Of a stretch of 32,235 bases of DNA, positions 22,910 to 30,472 are shown piece after piece; position 1 is the first letter of the stretch, and each line of letters starts with the position of its first letter. The stretch comes from a virus. The stretch is taken from positions 1 through 32,235 of IMG/VR virus record IMGVR_UViG_3300048912_000036. One strand, written 5' to 3'. Below the pieces are notes generated by a model. It was not told the DNA's origin, ran no database searches, and saw only the letters and a program-made list of their open reading frames with translations. Made by a program: the position numbers and the translations under genes.

Positions 22910-23127
22910 GTTATATAGTCGTTAGATAAAAGTTAGATACCTAAGTCATTGATTTTATTAGTGTTATATATGTTATATAAGTTATATAGTATTACTGTAA
23001 TTGGTCTTATATTGGTACTATGGGTTTTGGTTAGGTTTTTCCCTTTTTCTTATATAACCATATAACACGTATAACATGTTTAAAATCAAGGACTTAGCCG
23101 TATAACACCCATATAACGCTATATAAC
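22910..23127. repeat. AT-rich, mirror-symmetric iteron array: candidate replication origin
   Basis: Six GTTATA/GTTAGA repeats on the left start at 22910, 22921, 22932, 22963, 22972 and 22981. Six inverted TATAAC repeats on the right end at 23058, 23066, 23075, 23106, 23117 and 23127. The spacing is mirrored (11, 11, 31, 9, 9 and 8, 9, 31, 11, 10). In each 31-base gap lies an arm of a 17-bp inverted repeat, CTAAGTCATTGATTTTA (22941-22957) against its near-perfect complement at 23081-23097 (one mismatch). The core (22990-23049) is T-rich. It adjoins the 3' end of the replication protein gene. Confidence 0.75.
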
Positions 23128-23157
23128 ACGACGGCCCAGGTTAGGACCATCGTACTG

Positions 23158-25512
23158 TCATTCGAATCCAAACGACTCAACCTGTGCAATGCCGTAGCAT
23201 ACGCCGTTGAATTCGTACTTCTTCATAACATCGGACGGCAGCAGTTGCACGATGTCACCTTGAGCCTTCAAAGTTTCCAACGCGCGCTTGATTGCATTCG
23301 TCGAACCAATCCTATCATTGCGGAAAGCAGCGAAGCTTGACAGAACTTGCACGATGTAGCGATGTGGTATAACGCGGTCGGCGTGCATGCGCTTTTTGAT
23401 CTTGTACTTTTCGATGCTGGCGAAGTCTTTAAGCACGTAGTTACGAAACGCCTTGATGACTTCGTCGGCCTGTTTCGTTTCCGCCGTTTCTACACCGATG
23501 TCGCCACGTTCGAAGCGTTTAAGCAAGTTGCGAACATCAGCAACAATTAAGTTCGTAGCCCATGTCGCAACGTCAGCCGAAATAACCGGATCGTACGGGT
23601 TAACGCCGACCGCGATCAACGCCGCCAGTTTCAATGCCTTAATGTGGGCACGGTTCCAAAGCTGGACGACAACCTCTTGCGTATCGTTGTTTCGCATTTG
23701 GTCGTCGCAATGCAAGTTGAATTCTTTGAACATCGCATCGGCTTCTTCGCTGTAGCGTACGCCGACGGTTTTGTTTGCGTTGTTCAACATTGCAGCGTGC
23801 GCGCATAGCGTCGCCATTTTATGAACCAGTTCGTCGGACGGTTTGATGCGCGTATGATGTTCGTTTAGTTCAGGGCGTTTGCCGTAGTATTCAATGATGG
23901 TAAAGCGAGGCAACAAACCTTCTGCAATCATGCTTTCGTCCAACGCTTCGTAGAACTTTTCGGGCGTCGATTCGCCGAGCATTGTAAAGGCCGGGGCTAA
24001 CACGGCTTCGGTGTTCTTTTCGCGGTCGCTGTAGATGCTTGGGCGCAATACGTTACCTTCGCCCGATTTGTTGTACAAGTCGAGCAACATACGACGAAGC
24101 CCCAGCATGTGCGGTGGCGCATTCCAGGCTGACAACTGTTTAAGATACAAGCCGAATTCGCCCATGAGCGAAACGAACGATTTCGATTGCTTGCCCATGT
24201 ACTTTGTGAGCGCTTGGGGCGATGCGATTTCAGCCGGGCCGATAAAATCTACTGCGGCGGGAACGGTGCGTGTTACGGCACCGATCAACTTGTCTATGCC
24301 TTTTGCAATCGCTTCCTTGCCGGTGCCGGTGCGGGCCAGCAGCAGCACGTATTGATTGACGCCGGTCCCTGATACGTTGTACGCACGCCCACATACGCCC
24401 GCCATCAGGCCGATAGCACCAGCAAGGGCGATTTCGGGCACAGGGCGCGGTGCGGCTTCATAGATGAACCGGGCGATTTCGCCGATGAGCCCAGGTGGCA
24501 CGCTATATATAGGGTTCGACGGCTGCGGGTCGACGACCTGGGGCGCGGGCGGGGCTTCTACCTGGGGAACGTACTGCGGTTCGTCCGGTACGCTGTAGAC
24601 CTGTGCGGCTTGTTGGGCCTCTTGCATACGTGCGCGTTCGATAGCTTCTTCGACTTGAATTCGCAAATGGTCAATATCGACGGGCGGCAACAGCCGGTCG
24701 AATGACTTATTAATCATGTAATCGATGTACGGCGTACCGCGAATCGTCGTTTGTTTGTCGCGGGCGCCTAACGGCGAAGCCTTGAAAATGCGGCTGATTT
24801 GTTCGCGGCTTTGCGTGTAGAAAGCGACAACGTTGATAAACGCTAAGTCGGCTTCGGATTGCGACGGGTAATGTTGATGCCATTGCCCGGCTAACAGGGC
24901 TTGAAATTTCGAACCATTCGCCGCATTGCAAGCCCGTTGCAGAATCGCTTGGTCTTCTTCGGTTTGCGGTGCGTTGCCGGTGTACATGATCGTTTCGGCG
25001 CGCTTGCCGATTTGATCCCAAAGCACGTTAAGCAGTTCGTGATATTCGACAATCGGTGACGCCCTGAATACATTACCCGTCATCGTCATAAAACGCGCCG
25101 ACGAATACACTTCAACGAAACTACGTTTACGACCCGACGGAATCGAACCCTTGACGATGATATGTAAGCCCTTTTCGCTTGGGCTTCGTTCTGCGTAGCT
25201 TACGAAGTTGTCGAAGATTTTTTGTTGCTTCGATACTGCGTCGGCGTCGCCGTGTGCGTCGTCCAAGTCGATAAAGCCGAACGGGTCATTGTTCGTCAGC
25301 ACGAAGCCGATGCCTGCGAACCATCCCGACGCCGCAGCCTCGATGGCTTGTTCGAATGAACCCCATGTTGAAGGATCGGAAACGCTCGCGTGTCTACCCG
25401 TATGCGGGCCATACGGGACTTTCTTCGGTTTGTCTTTACCCGGTTCTTCTTCGTACCGCCATACGACCCATTGCGCGTATTGGCGCATTTCGAACGGTAT
25501 GTTTTCGTACAC
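23158..25512 (-). CDS. PrimPol-helicase replication protein (DUF3987-type ATPase)
   Basis: A 784-residue replication protein starting at GTG 25512 (ribosome site AAGGCG). The N-terminal primase-polymerase domain has a DxD pair in FIDLDD (82, 84) and SxxGxH in SEKGLH (112-117), the metal and nucleotide-binding residues of archaeo-eukaryotic primases. A Pro/Gln-rich linker (about 305-340) leads to a DUF3987-type ATPase whose P-loop is ARTGTGKE (393-400), with Glu where Ser/Thr is usual. The final segment has a winged-helix look. It likely primes and unwinds DNA at the neighbouring origin-like array. Three bases separate it from the HTH gene. Confidence 0.85.
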   Translation of the reverse strand: MYENIPFEMRQYAQWVVWRYEEEPGKDKPKKVPYGPHTGRHASVSDPSTWGSFEQAIEAAASGWFAGIGFVLTNNDPFGFIDLDDAHGDADAVSKQQKIFDNFVSYAERSPSEKGLHIIVKGSIPSGRKRSFVEVYSSARFMTMTGNVFRASPIVEYHELLNVLWDQIGKRAETIMYTGNAPQTEEDQAILQRACNAANGSKFQALLAGQWHQHYPSQSEADLAFINVVAFYTQSREQISRIFKASPLGARDKQTTIRGTPYIDYMINKSFDRLLPPVDIDHLRIQVEEAIERARMQEAQQAAQVYSVPDEPQYVPQVEAPPAPQVVDPQPSNPIYSVPPGLIGEIARFIYEAAPRPVPEIALAGAIGLMAGVCGRAYNVSGTGVNQYVLLLARTGTGKEAIAKGIDKLIGAVTRTVPAAVDFIGPAEIASPQALTKYMGKQSKSFVSLMGEFGLYLKQLSAWNAPPHMLGLRRMLLDLYNKSGEGNVLRPSIYSDREKNTEAVLAPAFTMLGESTPEKFYEALDESMIAEGLLPRFTIIEYYGKRPELNEHHTRIKPSDELVHKMATLCAHAAMLNNANKTVGVRYSEEADAMFKEFNLHCDDQMRNNDTQEVVVQLWNRAHIKALKLAALIAVGVNPYDPVISADVATWATNLIVADVRNLLKRFERGDIGVETAETKQADEVIKAFRNYVLKDFASIEKYKIKKRMHADRVIPHRYIVQVLSSFAAFRNDRIGSTNAIKRALETLKAQGDIVQLLPSDVMKKYEFNGVCYGIAQVESFGFE

Positions 25513-25515
25513 TGT

Positions 25516-25719
25516 TTACGCCTTCAGCAACGGTTGTTTAGTCAAAAATTCAAATACCGTTTGAACGCGGTTTACGCCTGGGTCGATAATTTTTCCTTGA
25601 ACAAGCATCTTCAACCAACCTTCGGGAATTTCAGTTGCTTTTGCAATGTCTTTCAGTTGAAGCGATGCCGGGCGGTTCTTCAAAAGTTCGATGGTTCTAT
25701 CGCGTAATTTTGTTGTCAT
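25516..25719 (-). CDS. Small HTH regulator
   Basis: A 67-residue protein with a Cro/XRE-like helix-turn-helix at about 20-45 (LQLKDIAKATEIPEGWLKML). It is the first leftward gene beside the divergent control region, where phage repressors or Cro-type proteins are normally found. No ribosome site is visible before ATG 25719: the bases upstream are all A and T. It may therefore be leaderless. It could be a candidate ligand of one of the repeat families described here, but that is inference. Confidence 0.6.
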   Translation of the reverse strand: MTTKLRDRTIELLKNRPASLQLKDIAKATEIPEGWLKMLVQGKIIDPGVNRVQTVFEFLTKQPLLKA

Positions 25720-25897
25720 AATATAAATTTATTGCGTTGAGTCAAGCAAACAGGTTGCATCCTACATCGTTGTTCCGTTTTCCTCAAGAAAATTATTTCA
25801 CACAAAAGCCTTGCGTTTGGGCATTTGTTCCGTTACGCTTCGTTCCTGTCGAGAAACGATCTTGACCACGATTAACTAAACCTGGGATGCCCACACT
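25720..25897. promoter_or_regulatory. Divergent control region between left and right arms
   Basis: 178 bases between two divergent genes. A 10-bp direct repeat TTGTTCCGTT occurs at 25770 and 25825, 55 bases apart. AACGA and CACGA at 25855 and 25867 are 12 bases apart, as in the early promoter arrays. Leftward, TTGACT and TATTAT with a 16-base spacer run into the HTH start codon. Rightward, TTGTTC with a 16-base spacer and ATTATT (25770-25797) is a weak candidate. A TGCCCACA copy (25888-25895) ends two bases before the rightward ATG. Confidence 0.5.
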
Positions 25898-26851
25898 ATG
25901 ACCGATATGAAAAACCGCCGTACCGCATGGGAATGCAAGATCGGTAGTATTAACGGCGTGACTGTTCCGCCGTGCGCCGACGCACCGATGCGCGCAGCAG
26001 TTCAAGACGCATTCAGAAACGTAACCGGCGAAGAAGCGCAAGTAACGTTTAGCGGCTGGGGTGCAGAGTTCACGCCGCAAGAAATCGCCGTAATCAAGAA
26101 CGACGGCAGTTGGCCCGCTGAAGTTCCGACTTTCGACTACGTCGCCGAAGCAAACGTAACTGCGTCGCATGAGTGGCACGGCGAAATGGTCAACTTCTTT
26201 TTCTTTAAGGCCGTACTTACGAACGCCATCGGTGCTTTACAAGTTCTGGACAAGTACAAAAAGACGCTGTTCTACGGTCGTGATACCGGCTTGCCGATGC
26301 CGGATCGTGTCGAAAGCATGGCAAACATGCTCGCAACTTCGACCGAACACCAGATCGTGCATGCAATCATCGGTTCCGCCACCGAAGCCGGCGAAAAACT
26401 GGAACAACTCTACGCATGGGCGACTGGTAAAATCAAACACTTCGATAAGATCAATCTCGTCGAAGAAACCGGCGATGGTCAATGGTACGACGCATTGCTG
26501 GCCGACGCACTCGGCGTAACGTTCGACGAAATCCAGCGTATCAACATCGCGAAGTTGCGCGCACGTTACAAAGACAAGTTCGATGCGTTCGACGCGAACA
26601 ACCGTGAACTGGAGTTCGAACGCGGAGTACTGGAAGTCGGCGCCGGTCTTACGTCGATCGCACATGACCAAGCCGCAGCCGCCGTTACCGGCTTGCCCGG
26701 CCTGTTCGATCCGCTGCCCGGCACGATGATGTTCGGCGAGCGCAAAGCCCATGCCGCAACGGTCGCTGCCGGCGTCGAAGCTTTCCGCAAGGAATGTCAA
26801 CCTGCCGAGCACGTATGGCCGGGCGCATCGCTTCAATCTAACGAAAAATAA
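25898..26851 (+). CDS. MazG-like nucleoside triphosphate pyrophosphohydrolase with extra N-terminal domain
   Basis: A 317-residue protein. The C-terminal half shows the all-alpha pyrophosphohydrolase motifs: ExxE in EAGE (163-166), ExxD in ETGD (190-193), then QWYDALLADALG and NIAKLRARYKDKFDAFDANN, R, ending with ER. These enzymes hydrolyse (d)NTPs to monophosphates and in phages adjust nucleotide pools. The N-terminal 90 residues (ECKIGSINGVTVPPCADAPM, then EEAQVTFSGWGAEFTPQE) form a separate domain often encoded in phages, here fused. The start is next to an octamer copy and lacks a close ribosome site. Confidence 0.75.
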   Translation: MTDMKNRRTAWECKIGSINGVTVPPCADAPMRAAVQDAFRNVTGEEAQVTFSGWGAEFTPQEIAVIKNDGSWPAEVPTFDYVAEANVTASHEWHGEMVNFFFFKAVLTNAIGALQVLDKYKKTLFYGRDTGLPMPDRVESMANMLATSTEHQIVHAIIGSATEAGEKLEQLYAWATGKIKHFDKINLVEETGDGQWYDALLADALGVTFDEIQRINIAKLRARYKDKFDAFDANNRELEFERGVLEVGAGLTSIAHDQAAAAVTGLPGLFDPLPGTMMFGERKAHAATVAAGVEAFRKECQPAEHVWPGASLQSNEK

Positions 26852-26854
26852 TAG

Positions 26855-26883
26855 TTGCATCGTAGCGTTCGACGTAGTATTAT
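26855..26883 (+). promoter_or_regulatory. Rightward promoter with operator-like inverted repeat
   Basis: TTGCAT, 17 bases, TATTAT, with a predicted start near 26890 for the genes from 26939. The spacer opens with TCGTAGCGTTC, and an exact inverted copy (GAACGCTACGA) lies at 26897-26907, flanking the -10 box and start site. TTGCATCGTA is shared with the leftward promoter at 19199. Confidence 0.72.
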
Positions 26884-26938
26884 TTGAACCATCGTAGAAC
26901 GCTACGAAACAACCAACAACTTTGAAAGGGGTTTCATT

Positions 26939-27442
26939 ATGGAAAATCTGTCAGTCAATGCAGGCTGGACCGGCGCACCGAAAAAAGCAATGACCGTCGA
27001 AGAACGCGACGCGCTGTTGAACAAATGGCTTGCCGCGCAACAAGCCTTGGTGAAGGCGAAAGACGAAGAAGCGAAGTTGCGCGCCCAGGTCGTTAGCGAC
27101 ATTATCCAGGCCAAGCCGGGCGAAAAAGGTACGCGTAACTACGAACTGAACGCCGGGTACAAGCTGAAAGCCGTCTTGAAGCTGAATTACAAGCTGAACA
27201 ACGACGAAGTAGATAACACGCTTGACCGTATCGAACGCATCGGCGAAGAAGGCAAGTTCATTGCCGAACGACTGGTAAAGTTCAAGCCCGAACTGTCGGT
27301 TACGGAGTACAACACGATTTCGGAACGCGCCGCCAACGGCGACAGCACGGCGAAGAAGATCATTGCCGAGCTGAACAAGATTCTTACCATTTCCGACGCT
27401 ACGCCGTCGCTTGAATTGGTCGAACCGAAAGCCAAGAAGTAA
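26939..27442 (+). CDS. DUF7173-like phage recombination-module protein
   Basis: A 167-residue protein with a strong ribosome site (AAAGGGG). It starts with a helical region (EERDALLNKWLAAQQALVKA), then GTRNYELNAGYKLKAVLKLN and a YKLNND segment, and ends IAELNKILTISDATPSLELV. This plan matches proteins often encoded next to Sak4-like ATPases and DUF669 proteins in siphoviruses, where their role is unknown. First gene of the rightward operon after the promoter at 26855. Confidence 0.62.
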   Translation: MENLSVNAGWTGAPKKAMTVEERDALLNKWLAAQQALVKAKDEEAKLRAQVVSDIIQAKPGEKGTRNYELNAGYKLKAVLKLNYKLNNDEVDNTLDRIERIGEEGKFIAERLVKFKPELSVTEYNTISERAANGDSTAKKIIAELNKILTISDATPSLELVEPKAKK

Positions 27443-27484
27443 TAGCCCACATTACGCCAGGTTCGCGCCGGGCCATTCCTAAAC

Positions 27485-28165
27485 ATGAACGTAACTAAAG
27501 AACTGAAACCGGCGTCATCGTTCGCGCAGCAATTCGGCGTCAAAGCCTTGCTGTTCGGCGGGCCGGGTATGGGTAAAACTCCGTTGCTGAACACGGCCCC
27601 GCGCCCGGTTCTGTTGGCGGTCGAACCCGGCTTGCTGTCGATGCGGGGTTCGAATATCCCGACGTTCGAAGCGTTCAACAACTACGCACGAATCGAAGGC
27701 TTCTTCGAATGGCTGTTCAACAGCGCCGAAGCAAAGCAATTTGACACTGTGGGTATTGACAGCATTTCGCAAATCGCGGAAATTGTTTTGGCCGAACGGC
27801 TGGCGAAGAACAAAGACCCGCGTAAAGCGTACGGCGAAATGTCGCAAAAGCTGATGGAATATGCAAACGGCCTGTACTTCATGCAGAATAAGCATGCGTA
27901 TTTGATCGCGAAACAAACATCGGCCGACGAGAACGGAGCTATTCGAAAGAAGCCGTATTTCCCCGGTCAAGACTTGAACGTAAAGATTCCGCATCTTTAC
28001 GACGAAATTTTGCACTTGGGTAAAGCAATGATCCCAGCCATGGGCGAACAAATCGCTATTCGAACAAAAGAAACGTTCGAAATCATGGCCCGTGACCGTT
28101 CCGGCAAGTGCGCCGAACTGGAACCGCCGAACTTGGGCCAACTGTTCCAAAAGATCATGCAGTAA
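27485..28165 (+). CDS. Sak4-like RecA-fold ATPase (recombinase)
   Basis: A 226-residue RecA-fold ATPase. Walker A is GGPGMGKT (25-32) and Walker B ends FDTVGIDS (86-93). The core domain without a DNA-binding N-terminal extension fits the Sak4 group of phage single-strand annealing recombinases (AAA_24 / phage nucleotide-binding family), which work with a partner SSB. The DUF669 gene follows, as expected. No good ribosome site precedes ATG 27485; the gap holds an octamer-family copy. Confidence 0.78.
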   Translation: MNVTKELKPASSFAQQFGVKALLFGGPGMGKTPLLNTAPRPVLLAVEPGLLSMRGSNIPTFEAFNNYARIEGFFEWLFNSAEAKQFDTVGIDSISQIAEIVLAERLAKNKDPRKAYGEMSQKLMEYANGLYFMQNKHAYLIAKQTSADENGAIRKKPYFPGQDLNVKIPHLYDEILHLGKAMIPAMGEQIAIRTKETFEIMARDRSGKCAELEPPNLGQLFQKIMQ

Positions 28166-28221
28166 TCGGCGAAACGATACCGCCATTTAAAGTTATCGTA
28201 ACCTGATAGAGAAAGCATCAA

Positions 28222-28959
28222 ATGCCAGCACTTCAACAACCGTTCAACTCCTCACAGTTCGACCCCGCGACCGGCTTTTCGCAACTGCCCGTCGGCGAAC
28301 ATCCCGTTATCATCGTCGCTTCGTCCATCGACGGCAACAAGAACCAGACCGGCGGATATGTCAAACTGAGCGTCAAAGCCATTGACGGCCCGGCAAACGG
28401 CCTGTCGATGGATTGGCGTTTGAATTTGTACAACGCATCGCAGAAAGCCGCCGAAATCGCGCATCGTCAACTGTCGGCGATTTGCCATGCTGTTGGTGTT
28501 CCGGCGTTCCAGCAAACTGAAGAACTGCACGGCAAACCGTTCGTCGTCATCGTCCAGCCGCAAAAGGAAGATGACAAGTACAACGAAATTTCCGGCTGCA
28601 AGTACATCAACGGGGAACAGATCAAGCCTGGGCAATACGGCGTCGCGGGCGGTCAAGCCCCGGTGCAGGGCGGCGCATGGGGCGGTCAACCGCAAGGCCA
28701 ACAGCAACCGCAAGCCCAGCAGCCGCAAGGTGCATGGGGCGGTGCGCAGGCCCAGGGCCAGCCACAACAGCCGCCCCAGCAACAACCGCAGCAGCCCGCC
28801 CAAGGTCAACCGGCTTGGGGTGGCTCGCCCCAGGGTCAACAGCAGCCGCAGCAGCAAACGGGCGGTCAAGCCTGGGGCGGCGCACCCGCAGCCAACAACG
28901 GCGCCGGCCAGTGGCAACAGGGTCAACAGCAGCCCGGCAATAAACCGGCCTGGGGTTAA
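28222..28959 (+). CDS. DUF669-type ssDNA-binding protein candidate with Gln/Gly-rich tail
   Basis: A 245-residue protein. The N-terminal domain (about 1-140: FDPATGFSQLPVGEHPVIIV, GGYVKLSVKAIDGPANGLSM, NLYNASQKAAEIAHRQLSAI) is DUF669-like and beta-rich. The C-terminal 100 residues are Gln/Gly/Pro-rich with five AWG repeats, ending KPAWG. Disordered Gly/Gln tails are typical of SSB proteins, but the usual acidic tip is missing. It probably coats ssDNA and partners the ATPase encoded upstream. A strong terminator follows the stop. Confidence 0.7.
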   Translation: MPALQQPFNSSQFDPATGFSQLPVGEHPVIIVASSIDGNKNQTGGYVKLSVKAIDGPANGLSMDWRLNLYNASQKAAEIAHRQLSAICHAVGVPAFQQTEELHGKPFVVIVQPQKEDDKYNEISGCKYINGEQIKPGQYGVAGGQAPVQGGAWGGQPQGQQQPQAQQPQGAWGGAQAQGQPQQPPQQQPQQPAQGQPAWGGSPQGQQQPQQQTGGQAWGGAPAANNGAGQWQQGQQQPGNKPAWG

Positions 28960-28984
28960 TCCGGCGTCGTAATTATCGGCAATT

Positions 28985-29015
28985 AAATAGCGGGCTTCGG
29001 CCCGCTATTTTTAAG
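28985..29015 (+). terminator. Strong rho-independent terminator
   Basis: Perfect 11-bp stem AAATAGCGGGC/GCCCGCTATTT with a TTCG tetraloop (28985-29010), followed by TTTAAG. It closes the 26939-28959 operon. Confidence 0.92.
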
Positions 29016-29027
29016 AACAAGTAAAAT

Positions 29028-29543
29028 ATGCTTCGCAATCCAAAACGAATTAGTAGTTTACTGCCGAACCCTTCGAACTGCGATAACTGCGGTTCAATGA
29101 ACATTCGTTACACGACCAACGACGTAATTTACGGTCGCGTATTTGGCGAGTGGCCCCAATGCTGGTTTTGTGATGATTGCCGCGCGTCCGTCGGTTGTCA
29201 TCCCCAAACTACGCACCCGCTTGGGCGAATGGCCGACCGAGCAACAAAGAAGCTTCGTAACGATGCGCACAAAGTTTTTGACGTGCTTTGGTCGTCTGGT
29301 CTTATGACACGCGACCGTGCTTACGTTTGGCTTGCCAATGAACTTAACATAGAAGCAGAACAAGCCCATATCGCATTACTTAACAAGGAACAGTTAAAAC
29401 AGGTAATCGAGGCAAGCAAAGTATTCTTTGACGAACGCCAAAACATCATAGACCGTCGGAAAGCAAAACGTAATGAAAAACACCGAAACGAAAACAACCG
29501 AGAACGCCAACGAATCGCACTGCGAAAGCGTACCGGAAAATAA
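29028..29543 (+). CDS. DUF3268-type zinc-finger protein
   Basis: A 171-residue protein. CDNC (18, 21) and CWFCDDC (45, 48, 51), with a further Cys at 57, give a zinc-binding N-terminal domain; THPLGRMAD after it is characteristic of DUF3268 proteins. The middle is helical and the C-terminus is very basic (RRKAKRNEKHRNENNRERQR). The domain is found in phage and mobile-element proteins with likely nucleic-acid roles. It lies beyond a terminator and overlaps the nuclease gene by 71 bases in another frame. Confidence 0.7.
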   Translation: MLRNPKRISSLLPNPSNCDNCGSMNIRYTTNDVIYGRVFGEWPQCWFCDDCRASVGCHPQTTHPLGRMADRATKKLRNDAHKVFDVLWSSGLMTRDRAYVWLANELNIEAEQAHIALLNKEQLKQVIEASKVFFDERQNIIDRRKAKRNEKHRNENNRERQRIALRKRTGK

Positions 29544-30459
29544 AGGCGTTCCCGCCGTCGATTTGTCGGCCCCAGGCGTTAAAAAGGCCGTCGCTCAACG
29601 TATTAAAGCTGACATCGATAAATATTGCGAAGTGACGTACGACGATGGGCACCGTACACACTTGGGCGCGTCGAAGATTGGCGAAGAATGCGCCCGTGCG
29701 TTATGGTATGGATTCCGATGGGTCAGCGCCGAAAAATTCAATGGTCGTATGCAACGCTTATTTCAACGCGGGCATCGTGAAGAAGCGTACGTGTTCGAAC
29801 ACTTGCGCGGCGCCGGATTCCAAATCTTCGAATTCGACGAATCGTTGCCGCTGAAAGACGGAAAGCCGCAGCAATACCGATTCAGTGCTGCATGTGGGCA
29901 TTTCGGCGGTTCACTCGACGCGGTTTGCAAGCTGCCTGCGCATTACAATATTGCCGAACCAATGCTCGTTAGCATCAAAACAAAAGCCACCGGAACAGGG
30001 TTTAATGAACTGTCAAGTGACGGTGTAAAGGTTGTAGCGCCTGTGCACTACGCCCAAGAATGCACTTACGGCCGCGCGTTCGGTTTGAAATACGCATTGT
30101 ATGTGTATAGGAATAAGAACGACGACGACCAACATATAGAAGTTGTCGAACTGGATCATAAACACGCCGAACAGCTGGAAATGAAAGCCGAACGTATCAT
30201 TTTCAGCCGCGAAGCGCCGCCGCGTATTTCCGAAAACCCGGCGTTCAAAACGTGCAAATTCTGTTGGTTCGGTAACGACAAGACCGGCATTTGTTTTAAA
30301 AAGCCTGGGCATACACCTATCGACCGAAATTGCCGTAGCTGCAAACACGCGGAGCCGGGCGAAAACAAGACTTGGCTTTGCACGAAATATCCTGAACGCG
30401 GGTCGATTCCGGTTGAAATTATTAAACACGGCTGCAACGAACACGAAAATATCGTATAG
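29473..30459 (+). CDS. PD-(D/E)XK exonuclease-like protein with altered active site
   Basis: A 328-residue protein related to phage RecB/Cas4-like nucleases. Seen are GASKIGEECARALWYGFRWV (66-84), the GSLDAV box with Asp149, and VKVVAPVHYAQECTYGRAFG with YVYRNKNDDDQHIEVVELD. The E-x-K box expected at 167-169 reads S-I-K, so the catalytic Glu is replaced by Ser. The C-terminal 70 residues carry about nine Cys (CKFC, CRSC and others) that could bind zinc or an Fe-S cluster. It may be an inactive or altered nuclease working with the recombinase. Confidence 0.75.
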   Translation: MKNTETKTTENANESHCESVPENKGVPAVDLSAPGVKKAVAQRIKADIDKYCEVTYDDGHRTHLGASKIGEECARALWYGFRWVSAEKFNGRMQRLFQRGHREEAYVFEHLRGAGFQIFEFDESLPLKDGKPQQYRFSAACGHFGGSLDAVCKLPAHYNIAEPMLVSIKTKATGTGFNELSSDGVKVVAPVHYAQECTYGRAFGLKYALYVYRNKNDDDQHIEVVELDHKHAEQLEMKAERIIFSREAPPRISENPAFKTCKFCWFGNDKTGICFKKPGHTPIDRNCRSCKHAEPGENKTWLCTKYPERGSIPVEIIKHGCNEHENIV

Positions 30460-30472
30460 CAAAAGGTTAATC

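Noticed and set aside
24387-24394. CGCCCACA near copy of the octamer
   Set aside because: One mismatch and inside the replication gene. It is kept out of the exact count because one-mismatch copies are expected by chance.
25793-26179. Minus-strand frame in the divergent region
   Set aside because: It overlaps the MazG-like gene antisense, and the start region lacks a ribosome site. Its open frame follows from the codon bias of the plus-strand gene.
27745-27752. TGTGGGTA near copy of the octamer
   Set aside because: The last-but-one base differs; it is a coding position in the ATPase gene (Val-Gly-Ile), so it is not counted.
28640-28950. Repetitive CAG/CAA/GGC DNA resembling a tandem array
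   Set aside because: Explained by the Gln/Gly-rich tail of the DUF669-type protein. No exact unit length is kept.
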